Positions 1 through 5,741 of a stretch of 5,741 nt of DNA are shown in pieces. Origin of the DNA: an uncultured Collinsella sp. Lineage in GTDB: Bacteria; Actinomycetota; Coriobacteriia; Coriobacteriales; Coriobacteriaceae. The position numbers were made by a program, and so were the translations under genes. The notes beneath the pieces are model-generated. The model was given only the letters and a program-made list of their open reading frames with translations. It ran no database searches and was not told the DNA's origin. The stretch spans positions 1-5,741 of the forward strand of contig CALBBA010000247.1 in the NCBI GenBank assembly GCA_937926755.1, written 5' to 3'. Positions within the stretch are counted from its first letter, which is position 1; each line of letters starts with the position of its first letter.

Positions 1-629
1 TCTGATGTGGAATCCTTGGAGAGATGCATGGCGGCTCAAACGAGACCCGCTATTGCTATGACATAGAGGATGTGAATGCCAAGATTGAAGATGCGGAATC
101 CGAGATGCTAACCGTGAACAATGCTCATTTCCAGTCAACCCGACTCCTGCGACTCTAGTCGAGGCAATCGGCAGCCTATAAGGGAATCATGGCTCTCCTC
201 TATAAGGGGAAGGGGCTCGATTTAATGCGTGGCATCTCTATCGATATCGTGAACAGCATGGAAACCGCTCCCGATATACATCACATCTTCCCGCAAAGCC
301 ACTGCGTAAAAACGGGATACGAAAGGCATAAGTGGAACTCGGTCATCAACAAGATGCCTCTGCTGCCTGAATCGGACAGAGAAATTGGAGGCTTGACTCC
401 CAGCGTCTGCTCAGCGAAATTCGTTAAGAAAGTGAAATCGAACAGGGTGAACTCCGTCATCGAATCGAATCTCATTGACTGGGATGCGTTCATTAATGAT
501 GACTTTGATGCCTATTTCAAAGATCGCGCCATGGCTTTGCTGGACGCTATTGAGTTCGCACTGGGCAAGTCCATCTCCGATAGGGGCACCGAGGAAACAG
601 TAAAGAGATTTGGCCGCTCATTGGAATAA
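1..629 (+). pseudogene. DUF262/GmrSD-like HNH nuclease, C-terminal part, with two in-frame stops
   Basis: In the frame of the ATG at 189, translation can be followed back to the window edge and reads as one family-like protein: CGILGEMHGGSNETRY (from base 6), RLLRL just before a TAG (156-158), then SRQSAAYKGIMALLY, DIHHIFPQSHC, NSVINKMPLLPES and IGGLTPSVCSAKF. From memory of the family, this order (GELYGG..ETR, RLLTLRTRNSAAYKG, DIHHIFP..C, NSIINKTPLS, IGG..PS) is the C-terminal half of DUF262 proteins related to GmrSD, with an HNH/DUF1524-like nuclease centred on the HH pair. GmrSD-type enzymes act in type IV restriction of modified phage DNA. The frame is interrupted by TGA at 3-5, where a Trp would be plausible, and by TAG at 156-158 inside an otherwise conserved stretch. 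A restart at ATG 189 could give a 146-residue fragment keeping the HNH core, but its ribosome site (AAGGGA, 3-base spacing) is poor. The N-terminal DUF262 part lies outside the window. The TIR-like gene follows after 42 bases, probably in the same transcript. Family assignment is fairly sure; pseudogene status rests on the two stops. Confidence 0.7.
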
Positions 630-671
630 GATGCTTCTTAGCTCCGTTATTGGTTATAGAAAGAAGGCTTA

Positions 672-1442
672 ATGTCTGATTTTGAAATTTTGCAGCAGTT
701 GTGCGAAACAGCAGACGAACTTTCAAAGAAATACATCAGCTCTAGTTCGCCTGACTTTAAAGCATGGAAGACAAGGGCGGACAGGCTTTTAATTAGGCGA
801 TTTGGAAAAGACAGCTACGAATTTAAAAGCTTTAACAAAATCAGCTACTCGTTGTCTTTCTTCACCTCCGGTACGCCCGACTCGGCTTTCGTTGAAGCCT
901 GTGCGGACGGCCTGCGCAGTGCAAAAGCTGTGCTGGAGACATACCTTGATGAGTTTTCAGACGAAGGGGAAACCGGATCGACTGCAAATGTTGGAGATTA
1001 TTCGAAGGTATTTATCGTTCATGGTCACAACGGAGAGCTTAGAGAAAGGGTCGCGAGAATCATCGAAAGGCAGGGCCTGACGGCGGTTGTCCTAAACGAG
1101 CAGTCAAATCAGGGCAAGACAATCATCGAAAAGCTGGAAATTGAAGGCGATGCAGCAGGAGCGGTATGCCTTTTTACGGCGGACGACGAAGGAAGAGCCC
1201 AGGCAGAACAGTCGGAAAAGCCCAGGGCTAGACAAAATGTTGTATTTGAAGCCGGATACTTTATTGGTCGGCTTGGCAGGGAAAACGTTGCAATTCTTGT
1301 TGACAAAGGTATCGAGATTCCCTCCGATCTACAGGGCGTCGTTTATACCGGAATGAGTCCTAGGCCCTTTCGACACCACCTATATTGCGAATCAGCACCG
1401 CCGCCCACCCGACCGAATATTGCCGTTCGGCACCGCCATTAA
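672..1442 (+). CDS. TIR-like effector protein (PF10137 type), 3' end replaced by IS sequence
   Basis: This 256-codon frame starts at ATG 672, preceded by AGAAGG (662-667). Residues 1-95 form a mostly helical N-terminal region (DFEILQQLCETADELSKKY, GKDSYEFKSF). Residues 113-228 match the bacterial TIR-like nucleotide-binding domain: VFIVHGHN at 113-120, a central AGAVCLFTADDEG, FEAGYFIGRLGR at 192-203 with the putative catalytic Glu193, then IEIPSDLQGVVYT. Relatives of this domain (named CAP12/Pycsar effector TIR) degrade NAD when triggered during phage infection; that activity is inferred here. The family normally continues past VVYT with about 20-25 residues containing a Trp and a final helix. 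Here, after Met228, 28 unrelated Arg/Pro/His-rich residues run to a TAA at 1440-1442, and these are encoded by the left end of the IS21-family element. The core active site is kept, but the last helix is lost, so folding and activity are doubtful. It follows the GmrSD-like remnant by 42 bases, which suggests a defence operon. Confidence 0.85.
   Translation: MSDFEILQQLCETADELSKKYISSSSPDFKAWKTRADRLLIRRFGKDSYEFKSFNKISYSLSFFTSGTPDSAFVEACADGLRSAKAVLETYLDEFSDEGETGSTANVGDYSKVFIVHGHNGELRERVARIIERQGLTAVVLNEQSNQGKTIIEKLEIEGDAAGAVCLFTADDEGRAQAEQSEKPRARQNVVFEAGYFIGRLGRENVAILVDKGIEIPSDLQGVVYTGMSPRPFRHHLYCESAPPPTRPNIAVRHRH
1354..1403 (+). repeat. Left terminal inverted repeat of the IS, including end repeat L1 (1382-1403)
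   Basis: It starts TGAGTCCTAG and contains L1 at 1382-1403, of the form ATATTGCG-AATCA-GCACCGCCG. Reverse-complemented, it matches the right end at 3834-3884: the TGAGT tip is identical, the intervening 23 bases are poorly conserved, and the inner 22 bp match at 20 positions. This is the expected binding site of IstA at the transposon end. It also supplies the codons for the foreign tail of the TIR-like protein. Confidence 0.75.
1417..1438 (+). repeat. Inner left end repeat L2 of the IS
   Basis: A second 22-bp copy in the same orientation as L1, of the form ATATTGCC-GTTCG-GCACCGCCA, 13 bp further in. It fits the four-copy consensus ATAT[CT]GC[GC]-5 nt-GCACCG[CG][CG][AG]. Repeated internal sites of this kind are characteristic of IS21-family ends and are presumed transposase-binding sites. 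It lies 70 bp before the istA start, so IstA bound here could also repress its own transcription; that is speculation. Confidence 0.75.
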
Positions 1443-1508
1443 ATGCCTTCCCGCGCATCCCCGTTACGCTCGGGCTGCCATGCAGTCCAGAGAACGAGGA
1501 GGTTCCAC

Positions 1509-3037
1509 ATGGCGAGAAGGATCAGGGCCAGGGAGGTCCTGAGGCTGAGGTCGGTGAACGGGCTTTCGCAGAACGCGATCGCCCGCACCGCCCACGTCTC
1601 GAAGCACAGCGTCCAGGACGTGCTGGAAGCCGCGAGGGAGCGGGGCGTCTCCTGGGAGGACGTCGAGGGGATGTCCGAGGAGGCCGCCTACGCGCTGCTG
1701 TTCCCCGGCAGGGGCGACGCCGGGCCGGTGCACGCCGACCCCGACTGGGCACGCGTCCACCGCGAGCTCGCGAGGACCGGCGTCACGCTCAAGCTCCTGC
1801 ACGCGGAGTATGCCGACGGGTGCGCGGAGGCCGGCGCGCCGTCGATGTCCTACGACAGGTTCTGCAAGCGCTACCGCCAGTACACGGTGTCGCGCAACGT
1901 GGTGAGCCGCGTCGGGCACAAGGCGGGCAGGAACATGGAGGTCGACTGGTCGGGGCCCACGATGCGGCTCGTGGACCCCGCGACCGGCGAGGTCAGGAAG
2001 GTGTACCTGTTCGTGGCCTGCCTCCCGTTCAGCCGGTACAGCTACGTCGAGCCGACGCTCGACATGAAGCAGGATACATGGCTGCTGTGCCACGTGCACG
2101 CCTTCTCCTTCCTGGGAGGCGCGACGCCCTGCATCGTCCCCGACAACCTGAGGACCGGCGTCACCGCCCACCCCAGGGCCGGGGAGCCGGTACTGAACGC
2201 GGCCTACGAGGAGCTCGCCGCGCACTACGGCTCCGCCGTGATCCCGGCGAGGGTCAGGAGGCCCCGCGACAAGCCGAGCGCCGAGAACGAGGTCTGGGCC
2301 GCCGCGACCTACGTGATAGCGGCGCTTCGCGACGAGGTGTTCACCGACATGGCGGCCCTCCGCGCCGCCGTCGCCCGGAGGGTCGCGGAGCACAACGACG
2401 CGCCGTTCGCCAAGCGCGAGGGCTCGAGGAGGTCGAGCGCCCGCTGCTGAGGCCCCTACCGGCCGAGCCCTTCGAGGTGTGCGAGTGGGTCTACGGCCGC
2501 AAGGTCCAGGCCAACTGCCACGTCGCGTACGCCCGCAACTACTACTCGGTGAGCCACCTGCTCGTCGGCTCGACGGTCGACCTGCGCGTCACCGAGGGCA
2601 AGGTGGAGGTCTTCTCCGGCGGCGAGCGCGTGGCCACGCACCCCAGGTTCCCGTCCTACGCGAGGAACCGCTACTCCACGCGCGGCTCGGACATGCCCGA
2701 GGGCAGGGCGTGGTCGGACTGGGACGCGCCGCGCATCCGCGCCTGGGCCTCGAGGGTCGGGCCCTCCTGCTCCGAGCTGGTGGACAGGGTGTTCACCTGC
2801 TACGAGTTCGACGAGCAGGGCTTCAACGCCGCGCTCGCCGTGCTCAGGCTGTCCAGGCGCTACACCCCGGCGAGGCTCGAGCGGGCGTGCGGGATGGCGC
2901 TCGCGACCGGGAAGAGGTCGCCGCGCTACCGCGACGTCGAGCCCGTGCTGAGGTCGGGGCAGGACAGGGCGCCAGCCGGCGAGGCGTCCGGGGACTGCGG
3001 CTACGTGCGCGGCGCCGGCTTCTACGGGGAGGAGTGA
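1509..3037 (+). pseudogene. istA: IS21-family transposase IstA, broken by a frameshift near 2426-2440
   Basis: The start at ATG 1509 is chosen over the upstream ATG 1443 because a strong ribosome site GAGGAGG (1496-1502) sits 6 bases before it and the product then begins at the family-like helix-turn-helix (LRLRSVNGLSQNAIARTAHVS). IstA binds the element ends and catalyses strand transfer. The DDE catalytic triad is visible: Asp146 in MEVDWSG, Asp212 in VPDNLRTG and Glu259 in DKPSAENEV. The first frame runs through KREGSRRSS and stops at TGA 2448-2450. The C-terminal domain continues in the -1 frame from about 2426: EEVERPLLRPLPAEPFEV, then HVAYARNYYSV, then AVLRLSRRYTPARLERAC, ending at TGA 3035-3037. 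Together the two pieces give about 509 residues, the usual IstA length. No slippery heptamer is seen at the switch, and several expected residues (roughly RSVF) are missing, so this looks like a deletion rather than programmed frameshifting. The first-frame product would keep the catalytic core but lose the C-terminal domain. Confidence 0.85.
2426..2435 (+). other. Frameshift site in istA: single GAGGAGGTCG left from an inferred direct repeat
   Basis: The IstA pattern GSR-x-x-V-F-E-E-x-E-R-P-L-L would be encoded by GGCTCG, GAGGAGGTCG-like codons, GTCTTC, a second GAGGAGGTCG, then AGCGCC. The window has only one GAGGAGGTCG. Loss of one repeat plus the 6-base spacer removes 16 bases and gives exactly the observed frame change. 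The ancestral sequence is reconstructed from the family motif and was not observed. Confidence 0.55.
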
Positions 3038-3039
3038 GC

Positions 3040-3774
3040 ATGGACGTCAACGCGGAGACCGCCCGCAAGCTCAGGGAGATGGGGGCGGCCGAGCTGCTCG
3101 CCGCCCTCTCCGCCCAGGACGAGGCCGTGTGCGCCGGGATGGCGTTCGCCGAGCGCGTCCAGATGGCGGTGGACGAGGCGCACTCCGACTTCATCACGCA
3201 GAAGGTCCGCAACCTGACGAGGAGGGCCGGCCTCAGGTACCCCGAGGCCGACGTCCGCTCGGTCGACTTCTTCGAGGGCCGCGGCCTCGACAGGGTGGCG
3301 GTGGCCGAGCTCGCGACCTGCGGGTTCGTCGGGCGCGGCGAGAACGTGGTTCTCCAGGGCCTCACCGGCACGGGCAAGACCTACCTGGCCTGCGCGCTCG
3401 CGAAGGCCGCCTGCGCCAGGAGGGTGAGGTCGTGCTACGTCCGCCAGCCCGACCTCGAGGACCTCTGGCGCGAGAGCCGTGACCGGCCCGGCGGCGAGCG
3501 CAAGCTCGTCCGCAAGTACGGGGCGTTCGGCCTGCTCGTGATAGACGAGTGGCTGCTCGACAGGCCGGACACCGAGTTCAGGTCGATGCTGCTGGAGCTG
3601 ATGGAGCTGAGGTACGGCACGGCCTCGACCGTATTCTGCACCCAGTTCAAGAAGAAGGACTGGCACCCGAGGCTCGGCGGCGGGGTGCATGCCGACGCCA
3701 TCATGGACAGGATCGTGCACAACGCGGTCTGGGTCGACATGGGCGAGGCCAACATGCGGCAGCGCCGCGGATAG
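3040..3774 (+). CDS. istB: IS21-family helper ATPase IstB
   Basis: This 244-residue AAA+ ATPase selects target DNA and activates IstA during IS21-family transposition. The ATG at 3040 is chosen because GGGGAGGAG (3026-3034) precedes it, and because it lies two bases after the istA stop, an arrangement typical for translational coupling; the frame is open further upstream only because of high GC. Visible motifs are an N-terminal helical region with VRNLTRRAGLRYPEADVRSV (the family's 'R..AG.P...l..FDF' region); Walker A GLTGTGKT at 107-114 (Lys113); Walker B LLVIDEW with Asp169 and Glu170; a sensor-like TVFCTQF; and MDRIVHNAVWV (Asp223-Arg224), where the family has its 'DRllH' arginine. Length and motifs are those of a complete IstB. 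Having an intact IstB beside a broken IstA means the ATPase alone cannot transpose the element. Confidence 0.92.
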   Translation: MDVNAETARKLREMGAAELLAALSAQDEAVCAGMAFAERVQMAVDEAHSDFITQKVRNLTRRAGLRYPEADVRSVDFFEGRGLDRVAVAELATCGFVGRGENVVLQGLTGTGKTYLACALAKAACARRVRSCYVRQPDLEDLWRESRDRPGGERKLVRKYGAFGLLVIDEWLLDRPDTEFRSMLLELMELRYGTASTVFCTQFKKKDWHPRLGGGVHADAIMDRIVHNAVWVDMGEANMRQRRG

Positions 3775-3786
3775 ACCGGTAGCAAT

Positions 3787-3820
3787 AAAAAAGCACCGGG
3801 GCCAGTGTCGGCCCCGGTGC
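3787..3820 (-). terminator. Rho-independent terminator on the - strand, inside the IS right end
   Basis: A perfect 11-bp GC-rich stem (3793-3803 paired with 3810-3820, arms GCACCGGGGCC and GGCCCCGGTGC) has a 6-base loop. On the - strand it is followed directly by six T (complement of A 3787-3792). On the + strand no T-run follows, so it is directional and serves - strand transcription. It lies 75-108 bases beyond the stop of the c-di-GMP gene, whose transcripts it would end. It would also keep outside transcription from entering istB antisense. The inner end repeat R2 shares bases with its stem. Confidence 0.85.
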
Positions 3821-3833
3821 CCAAGCGCGATAT
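3812..3833 (-). repeat. Inner right end repeat R2 of the IS
   Basis: On the - strand this reads ATATCGCG-CTTGG-GCACCGGGG, fitting the four-copy end-repeat consensus. It directly abuts R1 with no gap, unlike the 13-bp gap between L1 and L2. Its GCACCGGGG half is one arm of the terminator hairpin. It is a presumed IstA-binding site. Confidence 0.7.
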
Positions 3834-3884
3834 CGGCGGTGCTGTTTCGCGATATTCAACAGTGCTCAAGCGAGCAAATACTCA
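3834..3884 (-). repeat. Right terminal inverted repeat of the IS, including end repeat R1 (3834-3855)
   Basis: Read on the - strand from 3884 it starts TGAGTATTTG and reaches R1 (ATATCGCG-AAACA-GCACCGCCG) 29 bases in. R1 matches L1 at 20 of 22 positions and the TGAGT tip is identical to the left end. The next base outside, 3885, begins the 10-bp gap to the stop codon of the neighbouring c-di-GMP gene. Confidence 0.72.
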
Positions 3885-3894
3885 CGCGAGCGTA

Positions 3895-5741
3895 TCAGTT
3901 GTTATTGCCGCCATCGAGCAATGCCTCAAAATCCTTCGCCGGCATGGGGCGGTAGTAGAGGAAGCCCTGAGCGTAGCGGGCACCCATTTGTCGTAGCATG
4001 TTCGCCTGCTCATTTGTCTCGACGCCTTCGACCTCGACGGGCAGATGGAGCGACTGCGCCATTTCGAGCATCGATGAAATGATTTGCGTGCTGCGGCCTT
4101 GATCACGGTCGGTGGGCACAAAGGCGCGGTCGAGCTTGATGACGTCGACGTTGACGTTCTTGAGCATCGCGAGTGTGGACTGACCGGTGCCAAAATCGTC
4201 CATATAGGTCGAGAAGCCGCGGGTGTGCAGGTCGGCTGTCAGTTTGTCCACGGCCTCGGACTCTCCCGTATAGGCCGTCTCAGTGATCTCGATACGCATG
4301 AGCTCGGGCGGTAGGTTGTATTGGGCAGCAAGCGCCCCCATATGTTCGGCAACGTCGCAGGCAAGGATATCCACGCGCGACACATTAAGCGAGACCGGAA
4401 CCACGCGAAGTCCTCGATCGATGCGCCCGCGCAGCCACGAGGCGACACCCTGCCAAATGTACTTGTCGAGCGTCACCACAAAGCCGCTTTCCTCGAGTGC
4501 GGGGATAAACGTTGCGGGCGAAATGAGAGAGCCGTCCTTGTCAATCCAGCGGGTGAGTGCTTCGGCGCCAATAATCTCACCGGTTTCCATATCGACCTGG
4601 GGCTGCAGGTAGTACGTGATGCGGCCGTTTGAGAGCGCATACTGGAACTCGGTTAGCGTGTGGTGGAACGCAACCTCATGCTCATATTCCTCGGGGCGGA
4701 AAACGGCAATGCGCTCCTTAAAGTCGTTTTTGGCGCGTCGATTGGTAAACATGGCCTTGGCCTGCGCGTCGATAGTGATTTCCTCATTGGAGTCGATGGG
4801 GTAAACGCCCATGGACGGCCAAAAACCTACGCCATCATCATGTCTGGCTACGGCCTCGCGAACGCGGTTGTAGATTTGATGGACGGTGATGTGCTTAAAA
4901 GGGATGAGTACGCAAAAGTCATCTTGGCCCCAGTACCCTGCGACGCCCATATCGGCATTCTCGATGTCCTTGAGGACCGTGCCCACATCGGCGAGTACGC
5001 GGTCGCCCTCGGCCTGGCCGTGCCATTCATTAAACAGGCGCATGTGGCCCATGTCGACCGTGGCGATGCACCAGGTGCCGTCGCGCCTTGCCTCGAGAAA
5101 TGCGTTGGCGCGCCGCATAAACTCGCTGGGTCGATAGAGGCCCGTGAGCATATCGATGCGTTCGGCGATTGCGCTTTTGCGTTCGACCTCGGGTATAGGG
5201 AGGCTGTCGTTGGGGACAAGCCCGCCAGCTGTGCGAAGGCGACGATCGAGTTCGCCCAAAACAGTCGATGCTTGGGAGTCCAGGCGTTCGTAAAAGGTTG
5301 GGACGACAAGACAGACGGGAGCAATGGTGTCGCCTGCGATTTGCACAGGAGCGAAAACGGCCTCTTTAAGGTGGCGGGTCAGTTGCTCGAATGCCTCGTG
5401 GTCCAAATCGTTGCTGAGCACGACAAACTGGACGCTTCGTGAACGGTAGACCCGGCTCCTGCCGCGGGTGATCGACAGCATGCGGCCCGCGTATTCGGCA
5501 AGCATGTTGTCGACAGCCTCGGCCCCGTAGAGCTCGTTGAGCTTTGTCGTGCCACGAACGCGCACCGCTATAAGCCCTGTCTTGCAACGGTCGAGGCGGC
5601 AGGTATCGATGGCATTGACCAGCATGCGCTGCGTTCCGAGGCCTGTGGCGGCGTCGACGGTTTCGGCAAGTGAGTGGTTGACGAGCTCGCCGACATAGAG
5701 CGAGGGGACATTTCCGTCGCCGTCGATACGAAACCCGCGAG
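3895..5741 (-). CDS. c-di-GMP phosphodiesterase: two degenerate GGDEF domains plus EAL (5' end outside window)
   Basis: The frame is open from the window's right edge to TGA 3897-3895. The internal ATG at 5625 is not a convincing start, because family-like sequence (GELVNHSL, DAATGLGTQRML) continues upstream. There are 614 codons in the window. Domain 1 (about 5660-5400) has a GGDEF fold pattern (TGLGT...LIAVRVRGTTKLNELYG), but its signature is RSVQF (5425-5439), so it is catalytically dead. Domain 2 (about 5150-4710: MLTGLYRPSEF, IATVDMGHMRLFNEWHG) has GQDDF at 4915-4929, probably inactive as a cyclase but possibly a GTP or regulatory site. Domain 3 is EAL: EALTR (EAL codons 4555-4563), SLNVS, EITET, MDDFGTG, IKLDRAF, VEGVET and AQGFLYY supply all the usual metal and catalytic residues. 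It probably hydrolyses c-di-GMP to pGpG. N-terminal sensor or membrane segments, if present, lie outside. It converges on the IS, and the terminator at 3787-3820 would end its transcript. Confidence 0.9.
   Translation of the reverse strand, partial: RGFRIDGDGNVPSLYVGELVNHSLAETVDAATGLGTQRMLVNAIDTCRLDRCKTGLIAVRVRGTTKLNELYGAEAVDNMLAEYAGRMLSITRGRSRVYRSRSVQFVVLSNDLDHEAFEQLTRHLKEAVFAPVQIAGDTIAPVCLVVPTFYERLDSQASTVLGELDRRLRTAGGLVPNDSLPIPEVERKSAIAERIDMLTGLYRPSEFMRRANAFLEARRDGTWCIATVDMGHMRLFNEWHGQAEGDRVLADVGTVLKDIENADMGVAGYWGQDDFCVLIPFKHITVHQIYNRVREAVARHDDGVGFWPSMGVYPIDSNEEITIDAQAKAMFTNRRAKNDFKERIAVFRPEEYEHEVAFHHTLTEFQYALSNGRITYYLQPQVDMETGEIIGAEALTRWIDKDGSLISPATFIPALEESGFVVTLDKYIWQGVASWLRGRIDRGLRVVPVSLNVSRVDILACDVAEHMGALAAQYNLPPELMRIEITETAYTGESEAVDKLTADLHTRGFSTYMDDFGTGQSTLAMLKNVNVDVIKLDRAFVPTDRDQGRSTQIISSMLEMAQSLHLPVEVEGVETNEQANMLRQMGARYAQGFLYYRPMPAKDFEALLDGGNNN

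Larger units (their letters stand above)
1354..3884 (+). mobile_element. IS21-family insertion sequence (istA frameshifted, istB intact)
   Basis: The element is defined by istA/istB-type genes in the usual order and by matching ends. Read inward, both ends start 5'-TGAGT (1354-1358 and, on the - strand, 3884-3880). About 28-29 bases further in, each has a copy of a 22-bp repeat, followed by a second copy. IS21-family elements typically start with TG, end with CA and carry several internal end repeats bound by the transposase. The element is much more GC-rich than either flank. No 4-8 bp target duplication is seen: the left flank ends ACCGGAA and the right flank starts CGCGAGC. The right end lies 10 bp from the stop codon of the convergent c-di-GMP gene, and the left end interrupts the TIR-like gene. 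With istA broken, this copy should not move unless an intact copy supplies IstA. The exact outer base at each end is inferred from the short TGAGT match and equal spacing. Confidence 0.8.

Noticed and set aside
1382..1438. L1/L2 repeats as a small CRISPR array
   Set aside because: There are only two imperfect copies, 13 bp apart, with inverted counterparts at the other IS end. They are transposon end repeats.
1443..1508. Upstream ATG at 1443 as istA start
   Set aside because: It lacks a ribosome site, adds 22 residues unlike IstA, and sits right after end repeat L2. The ATG at 1509 has GAGGAGG at ideal spacing and begins at the family N-terminus.
1464..2393. Long - strand open frame of 309 codons across istA
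   Set aside because: It is antisense to the conserved HTH and DDE region of istA in very GC-rich DNA. Its translation is Arg/Gly/Val-rich with no recognisable domain, so it is a composition shadow.
2421..2450. Programmed -1 frameshift to make full IstA
   Set aside because: No slippery heptamer or following structure is evident, and family residues are missing at the junction, which fits a deletion better.
2479..3039. Extension of istB upstream to 2479
   Set aside because: The upstream part overlaps the conserved C-terminal domain of istA in another frame and is low-complexity Arg/Gly/Ala. The ATG at 3040 has a strong ribosome site.
3793..3820. Hairpin as terminator of istB on the + strand
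   Set aside because: The + strand has A6 before the stem and CCAAGCG after it, with no T-run. The T-tract is present only when read on the - strand.
4660..5442. Long + strand open frame of 260 codons opposite the c-di-GMP gene
   Set aside because: The - strand frame here carries clear GGDEF motifs. The + strand product has no family features and no good ribosome site, so it is treated as a shadow.

Overview
The window looks like a chromosomal stretch of an actinobacterium, most plausibly a gut Coriobacteriia such as Collinsella. This rests on the high-GC insertion sequence, the style of the GGDEF/EAL protein and general codon use, and is inference only. By eye the window has three base-composition zones: about 1-1353 is moderate to AT-leaning, 1354-3884 is very GC-rich, and 3885-5741 is intermediate.

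Left zone (1-1353): remnant of an accessory, defence-type locus on the + strand. The first gene is the C-terminal part of a DUF262/GmrSD-like protein with an HNH-type nuclease module (HHIFP...NSVINK...IGG). Its reading frame contains two in-frame stops (TGA 3-5, TAG 156-158), so it is a decayed gene. Forty-two bases downstream lies a TIR-like gene (PF10137 type, a putative NAD-consuming or nucleotide-binding effector). It is intact from its start to the VVYT motif and then runs into the insertion sequence, which replaces its last residues with an unrelated 28-residue tail.

Middle zone (1354-3884): an IS21-family element of about 2.53 kb. It has an istA gene (helix-turn-helix plus DDE transposase) broken by a frameshift near 2430, and an intact istB (AAA+ ATPase) two bases after the istA stop. 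Each end begins with 5'-TGAGT and carries two copies of a 22-bp repeat, inverted between the ends. A strong hairpin with a T-tract on the - strand sits inside the right end and overlaps the inner repeat. No target-site duplication is visible, and the missing end of the TIR gene does not reappear on the far side. The element therefore marks a rearranged junction rather than a simple insertion.

Right zone (3885-5741): the C-terminal 614 codons of a - strand c-di-GMP protein with two degenerate GGDEF domains and an EAL domain whose catalytic residues all appear present. It is probably a phosphodiesterase. Its stop codon lies 10 bp from the IS end, and the only visible terminator downstream of it is the one inside the IS.

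Most striking points: a defence pair (GmrSD-like nuclease plus TIR effector) in which both genes are damaged; the four-copy end-repeat architecture with a fused terminator; and an istA deletion whose likely mechanism can be read from the sequence.
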